DNA of 28,664 nt. Source: a virus. Below, piece by piece: positions 23,466-28,664 of this stretch (positions within the stretch are counted from its first letter, which is position 1; each line of letters begins with the position of its first letter). The stretch is from IMG/VR virus record IMGVR_UViG_3300005095_000526, positions 1-28,664 of that record, one strand, 5' to 3'. Both the position numbers and the translations under genes were made by a program. The notes under the pieces are model-generated. The model was not told where the DNA came from. It did not search any database and saw nothing but the letters and a program-made list of their open reading frames with translations.

Positions 23466-24186
23466 ATATCCACTGCTTCAAGAAGAGGAAGATTTCTTCC
23501 TCTTGTCTTCAATAATATTTGCAGGAGATGTGTCAATATCTCTTCCAAAAAGACTTCATATCGTAGAAGATGTATATGTAACAGGTAGCCTTGAGTCCGA
23601 TACAGATATTGTTACTGGTGGTGCTTTTGTTATATATGGCCAGCTGAATTCAAAGTCAATACAGGCAAAAACACTTAAGGCTCTTGGAAGAAATATGATA
23701 TCCGGGGACCTTCTTACAAGCGAGTCTTGCATAATAGGTGCGACACATATAGAGGGGTCTGTGATAACTCACAATAAACTACTATCAGTTTCAACACTAA
23801 ATGTACTTGGGGATATTGGAATAAATGGAGAAGGAGATATATGTTTTGATTTGAAAGCTAAAGGACGAATCGCAGTTAATGGAGTTCTTGACTGCAAAGG
23901 ATATATAAATTGCTCAGAAATGAAGGTTAACTCAAAAAAAATATCAAGATACGGAAGAGTTTTATCAAATAAGACTAATGCTATTTTTTACGATAGAGGT
24001 TTCTCTGTAAAAGTACCTGGAGAAGGGTGGGTATTTGTTGAATCCGAAGATGTAGTACCGAAGATGCTATCTGATGATAAACTATCAATAATCGCCAAGG
24101 AAGCGCTTAAAGATACGATAAGCCTTATCCAAATTTCAGATGATATAACGTTCACATTAGAGCGCTGGGACACTACTGGCTCTTAA
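23446..24186 (+). CDS. Beta-helix (bactofilin-like) protein, 246 residues
   Basis: From residue 25 to about 165 the protein is a run of short strands separated by Gly/Asn/Asp turns (GDVSISLPKRLHIVEDVYVTG shown as GDVSISLP and VYVTGSL, GGAFVIYGQL, MISGDLL, HIEGSVI, NVLGDIGINGEGD, GRIAVNGVLDCKG). That is the pattern of a small right- or left-handed beta-helix, as in bactofilins and other polymer-forming proteins. A mixed domain follows (residues about 170-246). AGAGGA lies eight or nine bases before the ATG at 23446; a second ATG follows at once. It closes the rightward block and its last 14 bases overlap the portal gene on the other strand. Scaffold-like or virion decoration roles are both guesses. 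Confidence 0.65.
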   Translation: MMYITSKYPLLQEEEDFFLLSSIIFAGDVSISLPKRLHIVEDVYVTGSLESDTDIVTGGAFVIYGQLNSKSIQAKTLKALGRNMISGDLLTSESCIIGATHIEGSVITHNKLLSVSTLNVLGDIGINGEGDICFDLKAKGRIAVNGVLDCKGYINCSEMKVNSKKISRYGRVLSNKTNAIFYDRGFSVKVPGEGWVFVESEDVVPKMLSDDKLSIIAKEALKDTISLIQISDDITFTLERWDTTGS

Positions 24187-26002
24187 CAGCCTCTTTCCCT
24201 GCTCTATATATCTCTTTATTTTGCTTCATCTCAAGAAGCGCCTTTACAACACCATACAGAATATAGTTTGTTTTTGCCATCTCATCAAGCTGCGAACGTC
24301 TTGTGCCTTCATCCATCTGCAGAAGCTGTTCAACATACATCTCAGCTTCTTGCATTAATGCTTGCTGATTTATATTGCTAAAGCTGTTATTCGCCATCTG
24401 CGCTGCGCTCTTTGCCCGTTCCTCAATACTTGATGCAACTTCTTGCTGATAGTCTTGTAGCTCAAGCTGTTGCTTTATCTGCTCTTTTTGCTCATTCTCA
24501 AGTCGTCTTCTCTCATTTATCGCATCGAGATTAAATAACTCAAATAGTGTTCCAGCACTGATCTTGTCTGGTCCAGACATTGCAAGCTGTACAATTGCTG
24601 ACTTTTCAGCAAGATCATCAACAATCTTGAATGGAATCATACCTACACGTATTGGCTCTTTGTCCATAATTCTTGCAACTTTTTGAACAATAAACTCTAT
24701 TACGTCTTCAAGATTTGACGTAAGCCTTGCCAGCTGGTTCTCAAGAAGTCTAAGAGAACTCCCTTGAGCAGTATAGCTAAGGCCACCCTTGATAAATTCT
24801 ATTGGTATCCCAAGAGCATTGGCTATATTGGATTCAAGCTGATCGATTTCTTGGTTTAGTGATAACATTTTTCCATCACCAAGTATTGTTTCAACACCAA
24901 CTGGGAAAGGAGTTACTTGCACAGCAGATGGATCAAGCTTCCATTTATTAAGCATTGTATTTATTTTGTGAACAAAATCAGTTCCACCAATATAGTTATA
25001 CATATCTTGCGGACCAGACTGCTGAGCAGGGAAAATAGTTCTAAGCGGAACCATATAGTCTGATGCTATTTTTTCATTTGCTTTTCTAAGTATCATCAAA
25101 GTAAGAAATGCAGGTATTGCGGCAGTAAGCGCAGGCATTCCCCACGATGTACTTATCCCGCTAACTACTTCTCTTTTTGAATGGTAAATTGTTCCATTGT
25201 CAAACTTGAAGTAGTTGTTTGAAAGTGCTGCTTCAATCATTGGTATCGGTGTTGTGGCAAGAATCAATTTATCATTATTTTTTATAGATGTCTTTAGATC
25301 TTGTGGAACTTTGTAATAAAATTCCTCTTCGCCAGAAATTGTATTTGACGCTATCTCTATGTCATGTGGATTCCATACAACAATATTTATAGAGTCTTTA
25401 CTTTTGCTGTGATAGTCCTTGGCTGAATGTACTCTTATGCCATGACAGGTCTCACAATAACAACTAAAGGCAACAACAGTTTTTTTCTTTCTGCCGCTCT
25501 TCAGCTTGTTTGTAACATCTGAACTTTTCTTCTTTCCATCCTCATCGTAGAATTCCTCGTTCTCAATACTTCGAGGCTTGGACATAAAGACTTTTAAGTT
25601 TTTAGCATGCTTTATAGAGACACGTTCCCCACATGTATTGCAAACAAGTATTCTCGTTATTGGGGAATATACAGAAACAAAACAATTTCCATATACTAAT
25701 GTATTGTACGATATGTTTAGTAGTTTAGATTTTAAGTTTAGTGATCTTTCAAGTATTGATTTCCAACTATCAACATTTGCAGTTGTCCCCTCTAATTCAT
25801 CATCCCCAGTGTAGTATTTAAAATTTGTAACCGGGGTCTCAGAGAGCTTTTTTATGCCAGCAGCCGCAATCGCATTATTATATATTATAAACTCCATCCA
25901 GTCGAACAGCTCTTTTATGTTCGACGGCAAAGAGCTGCTGAATTGCGACAGTAGCGGATGCCTCTTGTATATCCGCCTTACATCAAAATCGCTGAAAACC
26001 AA
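24173..26002 (-). CDS. Portal protein with cysteine-cluster insertion
   Basis: A 609-residue portal that forms the dodecameric DNA channel of the capsid vertex. Start is TTG at 26002, with AAGGAT eight bases upstream. Portal signals: N-terminal helical wing (ELFDWMEFIIYNNAIAAAGI), NISYNTLVYGNCFVSVYSP, VVWNPHDIEI, the stem/clip part with SLNQEIDQLESNIANALGIP then IEFIKGG (the ALGIPxxFxxG motif), and a long Gln/Glu-rich C-terminal helix (EQKEQIKQQLELQDYQQ). Unusual is an insertion with C121-x-x-C124 and C181-x-C-x-x-C186 separated by a Lys-rich loop, probably a zinc ribbon. Its 3' end overlaps the rightward beta-helix gene by 14 bases. Confidence 0.85.
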   Translation of the reverse strand: MVFSDFDVRRIYKRHPLLSQFSSSLPSNIKELFDWMEFIIYNNAIAAAGIKKLSETPVTNFKYYTGDDELEGTTANVDSWKSILERSLNLKSKLLNISYNTLVYGNCFVSVYSPITRILVCNTCGERVSIKHAKNLKVFMSKPRSIENEEFYDEDGKKKSSDVTNKLKSGRKKKTVVAFSCYCETCHGIRVHSAKDYHSKSKDSINIVVWNPHDIEIASNTISGEEEFYYKVPQDLKTSIKNNDKLILATTPIPMIEAALSNNYFKFDNGTIYHSKREVVSGISTSWGMPALTAAIPAFLTLMILRKANEKIASDYMVPLRTIFPAQQSGPQDMYNYIGGTDFVHKINTMLNKWKLDPSAVQVTPFPVGVETILGDGKMLSLNQEIDQLESNIANALGIPIEFIKGGLSYTAQGSSLRLLENQLARLTSNLEDVIEFIVQKVARIMDKEPIRVGMIPFKIVDDLAEKSAIVQLAMSGPDKISAGTLFELFNLDAINERRRLENEQKEQIKQQLELQDYQQEVASSIEERAKSAAQMANNSFSNINQQALMQEAEMYVEQLLQMDEGTRRSQLDEMAKTNYILYGVVKALLEMKQNKEIYRAGKEAVKSQ

Positions 26003-26011
26003 AAACTATCC

Positions 26012-26161
26012 TTACTTAGAAAGATTTTTAATTAATGCAGTAAGGTACGCTATTCGTGTGTCGGAAGCCTTCTTAAGTAAGTCTTTCCCAAAAGCAGACT
26101 CAACACCACTTGCTCTAACTTCACTTGCAACTTTTTTTAGTATGCTTTTGTCAAAAGACAT
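26012..26161 (-). CDS. Small head-module protein, 49 residues
   Basis: A short gene on the leftward strand with AAGGGG seven bases before its ATG (26161). The product MSFDKSILKKVASEVRASG continues as a helical, basic peptide ending LTALIKNLSK. It contains two copies of a K-x-A-S motif (LKKVASEV, LLKKASDT) that also recurs in the neighbouring head genes. It sits between the 174-residue acidic protein and the portal; the portal's TTG follows after nine bases. Function unknown; an internal head or assembly peptide fits the context. Confidence 0.65.
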   Translation of the reverse strand: MSFDKSILKKVASEVRASGVESAFGKDLLKKASDTRIAYLTALIKNLSK

Positions 26162-26171
26162 TTTAAACCCC

Positions 26172-26696
26172 TTAAGCCATAAGCTCTTGAATCTTTCTCA
26201 TAAACCTCTCTGCTGTTTCTTCAGCTAGAGCCTCAGCAACCTTCTCAAGGTCTTTCATTTCTTCCATTGTATCATAAGCAACCTTCAATAGCATATCCTC
26301 GTGGCTTCCTTCTGATGCCGTCTTTTGAAGATCAATCCCGGCAAGTGCATATATCTGAGAAATAGCATCTGCGCTTGCTTTCTTTTCAAACATTGTTCCT
26401 GGCTCAACTGGCGTATTGCCTACTGAAATATTCTCTGTGCCATTTCCGTCTGAAGAATTAGCATCAACGCCTTTAAAATCCTTTACATCTTCTTCATATT
26501 TATTTTTTCCAAGGATTGAAAGGCCAAGCTTTTTCTCTTCTTTTGAAGGAGTCTCCCCCTTCACCTTCTCTCTTGCCTCTTTGTTTTCAGTCTCTTTTAT
26601 TGAGCCTGCATCAGTAGCTGTCTTTTCAATCATCTCTGTTTCTTCATCACTCAAAGAGTCAAGAATGTCTCGAAGGAGGTCGTTTTTATCAGACAT
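26172..26696 (-). CDS. Acidic helical protein, possible scaffold
   Basis: A 174-residue, strongly charged protein. The N-terminal two thirds are Glu/Lys/Asp/Ser-rich and look disordered or helical (NKEAREKVKGETPSKEEKK). The C-terminal part is a long helix (DLEKVAEALAEETAERFMRK). No cysteines and few aromatics are present. Such composition next to the portal is common in phage scaffolding or prohead-core proteins, but I see no family signature. AAGGAT precedes the ATG, and a TATAAT box with a palindrome lies just upstream (26736-26771). It contains five K-x-A repeats (EKTATD, EKKASAD, QKTASEG, LKVAYD, EKVAEA). Confidence 0.65.
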   Translation of the reverse strand: MSDKNDLLRDILDSLSDEETEMIEKTATDAGSIKETENKEAREKVKGETPSKEEKKLGLSILGKNKYEEDVKDFKGVDANSSDGNGTENISVGNTPVEPGTMFEKKASADAISQIYALAGIDLQKTASEGSHEDMLLKVAYDTMEEMKDLEKVAEALAEETAERFMRKIQELMA

Positions 26697-26735
26697 TTTT
26701 ATATCCTTAAAGAATTGTTTTTGTTATATTGTAAA

Positions 26736-26741
26736 ATTATA
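26736..26741 (-). promoter_or_regulatory. Perfect -10 box upstream of the acidic head gene
   Basis: Read leftward, TATAAT lies 40 bases before the ATG at 26696, in the only clear gap (26697-26772) of this head-gene run. No good TTGACA-like hexamer is present 16-18 bases upstream. A start near 26729 would drive the acidic protein, the 49-residue peptide and the portal. Confidence 0.45.
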
Positions 26742-26755
26742 GCGTAAAACTGTAT

Positions 26756-26771
26756 ATTGCTGTTCAGCAAT
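26756..26771. promoter_or_regulatory. 16-bp palindrome at the -35 position
   Basis: ATTGCTGTTCAGCAAT has perfect 7-bp arms around a two-base centre. It lies one base after the stop of the 251-residue gene and covers the place of the missing -35 element for the box at 26736-26741. It could be an operator, or a short hairpin that weakly ends transcription; no T-run follows directly. Confidence 0.4.
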
Positions 26772-26772
26772 T

Positions 26773-27528
26773 CTATCTATCAACATGCTTCTTTAATAAC
26801 TCAAGATATACAGAGTCTTCAGCGTTAATACCTGGATTGTAATATACCGTATGTTCTCTTCCACTATTTAATATTTGAACAACACGAATAATCGCCCCAT
26901 CATCTATTAGCCTCTGGATATCATCGGCATTTCTTTTCACATATTTCTTAGATAGTTCTGTTTCATTTCCATTTGAAAATTCAAACTTTATTTTCTCTAC
27001 AGAAGAAGAAAACTTATTAGAATCAGACGCTTCTTTTCTTAATTCATCAGGCGCAAATCCTCTTAGTTCAGACATTATTTTTATGTATTTAGGAATATCA
27101 AACTCATCAAGCCTCATTGGAGACGGACATGTAGTAGCTGCTACAGCGGCCTTGTTTCTTGCCATCCTCAAAATATCACCTATTGTTATATCTTTTATGG
27201 CATCAAATATAAATGGGTCTTTTTTTCCTAATGCCATATACAAGGCCTCTCCTGGGGTAGGCATAATTTTATGACGTGACATATGCGACAATAGCACATC
27301 AAAATCATCATCTATTGCTGAATTCATCACATGCAAAGGAATTGGCATTGATTTTTTAATTATTATAATCCTCTTTATTGGCGCAGGAACTGTATTTTTG
27401 TCTATAGATGACAGCCCAATTTCACCATTCGAGTCTTTTGCTTTCAAATTGTACGCTTCAAGTCTTTTTTCAAGGTCAGCAAGTTTTTCTAAAACTTTAT
27501 ACTCATTGCTTTTTTTGTAATTTTCCAT
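26773..27528 (-). CDS. Unknown head-module protein, 251 residues
   Basis: Soluble protein beginning with a coiled-coil-like helix (YKVLEKLADLEKRLEAYNLK). A central part follows with IKRIIIIKKSMPIPLHVMNS and a long helical section, then a C-terminal basic domain (YVKRNADDIQRLIDDGAIIR, HTVYYNPG). I do not recognise the family. AAGGAAAAG precedes the ATG, which overlaps the upstream 177-residue gene by 26 bases. It belongs by position to the head/connector genes between the glycine-rich proteins and the portal. Confidence 0.7.
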   Translation of the reverse strand: MENYKKSNEYKVLEKLADLEKRLEAYNLKAKDSNGEIGLSSIDKNTVPAPIKRIIIIKKSMPIPLHVMNSAIDDDFDVLLSHMSRHKIMPTPGEALYMALGKKDPFIFDAIKDITIGDILRMARNKAAVAATTCPSPMRLDEFDIPKYIKIMSELRGFAPDELRKEASDSNKFSSSVEKIKFEFSNGNETELSKKYVKRNADDIQRLIDDGAIIRVVQILNSGREHTVYYNPGINAEDSVYLELLKKHVDR

Positions 27529-28036
27529 TTTCTTTTCCTTTTTTCATCTTTCCATTTATCCATGCCGCCATATCACCAAGACCATCTCCGGCTTCCATCC
27601 CAAAGAATGCGCCAGTAGCCCCCTTTAGCACTATATCTTTTGTGGTTTTTGGTTTGCTTCTAGCTATGTTGCTAATTGCCCCAACAGCAGTACCAGCTAC
27701 ATCTCCAGTAGCTCTTATTACATCATCTGTACTCATATCTTCTGTTAGTCTTGATTTCTTCTCAAGCATTCTTTTTGACATGCACTTCTGATTAAATAGG
27801 ACAGATGCTTTCCTGTACACATCACTGTATCCAAATTGGGCAGCTCTTGTTTTTGCAGCTCTGATCATTTTGCAGCTAACCTTTCCAGTATTTGGATTAA
27901 CTATAGGAAATTTTTTCTCACCTGGAATAAGAAACGCACTGCTACCAAGCTTGTCTTTTAACTTTTCTCTATCATGCTTGCTGTCAATCTTTTCCCTTAA
28001 TGTTCTTCCGAATTTGTATTTAATGTTTTTGCCCAT
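27503..28036 (-). CDS. Head-module protein with glycine-rich hydrophobic C-terminus
   Basis: A 177-residue basic protein. Residues about 30-75 (SAFLIPGEKKFPIVNPNTGK, then KMIRAAKTRAAQFGYSD) resemble the short phage domain with the pattern FxLPxxRKYPI...ALARxAQ that is found in head or protease-associated proteins (DUF6582-like). The C-terminal third is small-residue rich and hydrophobic (DVAGTAVGAISNIA, LKGATGAFFGMEAGDGLG), a glycine-zipper look suggesting membrane contact or helix packing. AGGA precedes the ATG. Structural role inferred; it could be a virion protein that passes with DNA into the host. Confidence 0.65.
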   Translation of the reverse strand: MGKNIKYKFGRTLREKIDSKHDREKLKDKLGSSAFLIPGEKKFPIVNPNTGKVSCKMIRAAKTRAAQFGYSDVYRKASVLFNQKCMSKRMLEKKSRLTEDMSTDDVIRATGDVAGTAVGAISNIARSKPKTTKDIVLKGATGAFFGMEAGDGLGDMAAWINGKMKKGKENGKLQKKQ

Positions 28037-28040
28037 AATA

Positions 28041-28634
28041 TTATCCTACAGTAACTTTATCACCATCAATAAAAAGCATTTTTTCCTTAATATTGTTGTT
28101 TTTCTTTTTCGTCTTCATGAACTTTTTTAGCATCCTTGCTCTTGCTTTGTTGAATTCCATATTTGGATCAGCAGGCCCCCAGAATTTTCTTCCTGTTGCT
28201 TTCATGTCAGCTAGAGCTATTCCGGATATTCTTTTATCTCTTGTGGCCCTTACTTTTTGCAATGTAGGAGAAATTTCTCCTGTCTTTGCATTTATTCCAT
28301 GACTTGAATCAACTATTCTTGTTGCTGTAAGTCGTGTTAGTGCGCCACCACCGAAAGCTCCAGCAAGCCCGCCAAGAGCCGCCTTGACAATCTTTTCTCT
28401 TCTGCTATGTCCATTCCTTATACCAAGAAGTACCCCGGCTGACCCGCCAAGACCAGCTCCTTCAATTGTGGCATCCCTTATACCCCTTTTATCATATGAT
28501 GTCCTAATATTGCTTCTTATCGCTTCAAATACTTCTTTTCTTGGTTTTATGGCATCTGGTGCATTTTCATAGTCATCACTATTTGCGTGCACTATGAACA
28601 AATCTCTGTCATCAAGGTTTTTATCTGAAGGCAT
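28041..28634 (-). CDS. Glycine-zipper virion-type protein, 197 residues
   Basis: A charged N-terminal part (residues 1-55) leads to two glycine-rich hydrophobic segments, IEGAGLGGSAGVLLGI and AALGGLAGAFGGGALTRL (about residues 56-103), separated by a short basic stretch (RNGHSRREK). A Lys/Arg-rich tail follows (ARARMLKKFMKTKKKNNN). Paired glycine zippers of this kind occur in phage ejection or membrane-active proteins and in inner-membrane domains. AAGGAT lies ahead of the ATG at 28634. The next gene leftward also has a glycine-rich segment, so the two may act together. No family recognised. Confidence 0.65.
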   Translation of the reverse strand: MPSDKNLDDRDLFIVHANSDDYENAPDAIKPRKEVFEAIRSNIRTSYDKRGIRDATIEGAGLGGSAGVLLGIRNGHSRREKIVKAALGGLAGAFGGGALTRLTATRIVDSSHGINAKTGEISPTLQKVRATRDKRISGIALADMKATGRKFWGPADPNMEFNKARARMLKKFMKTKKKNNNIKEKMLFIDGDKVTVG

Positions 28635-28664
28635 AGATATCCTTGTATCTTTTTGTATATTTTA

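Noticed and set aside
22991-23548. Leftward 185-residue frame across 22991-23548
   Set aside because: It is antisense to three overlapping rightward genes that have good ribosome binding sites and coupled starts.

Overview
The window looks like part of a large tailed-phage genome (Caudoviricetes, free phage or prophage) with low G+C by eye. It carries a phage portal gene with small head-module genes, a RecE/RecT recombination pair, a replication module and a nucleotide-metabolism module. It has no ribosomal, tRNA or housekeeping genes. Shine-Dalgarno sequences of the AGGAG type, ATGA start/stop overlaps and one textbook sigma70-type promoter point to a bacterial host. I cannot name the host.

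Layout. (1) Positions 1-8128 run leftward: a very large RNA polymerase gene cut by the window start, three small unknown genes, and an 896-residue unknown protein. (2) A divergent intergenic region follows at 8129-8245. (3) Positions 8246-24186 run rightward as one tightly packed, overlapping series. It encodes a 31-residue membrane peptide, an NYN nuclease, RecE- and RecT-like proteins, a replication initiator with an embedded iteron array, a possible helicase loader, DnaB helicase, a DUF2829/Tad2-like protein and SSB. Then come small proteins, a ThyX-like protein, an all-alpha dUTPase, class Ia ribonucleotide reductase (NrdB, NrdA), an HNH protein and a beta-helix protein. (4) Positions 24173-28634 run leftward again: portal and head-associated genes. 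The two strands meet tail to tail with a 14-base overlap of coding sequence at 24173-24186.

How it fits together. The rightward block is an early/middle programme: make dNTPs (NrdAB, ThyX-like, dUTPase), start replication (initiator, loader?, DnaB, SSB), recombine (RecE/RecT) and perhaps block Thoeris defence (Tad2-like). The leftward blocks hold virion genes and the phage's own transcription enzyme, so late transcription may be phage-encoded.

Most interesting: (a) the RNA polymerase is a single polypeptide joining a bacterial-type beta subunit directly to beta', and beta' lacks its N-terminal four-cysteine zinc ribbon; (b) nine 16-bp dyad iterons lie inside the initiator gene at intervals of only 24 or 45 bp, followed by 11-bp direct repeats, a layout like the lambda O gene origin; (c) a Tad2-like protein has an extra acidic tail; (d) the ThyX-like protein has lost both arginines of its signature motif.
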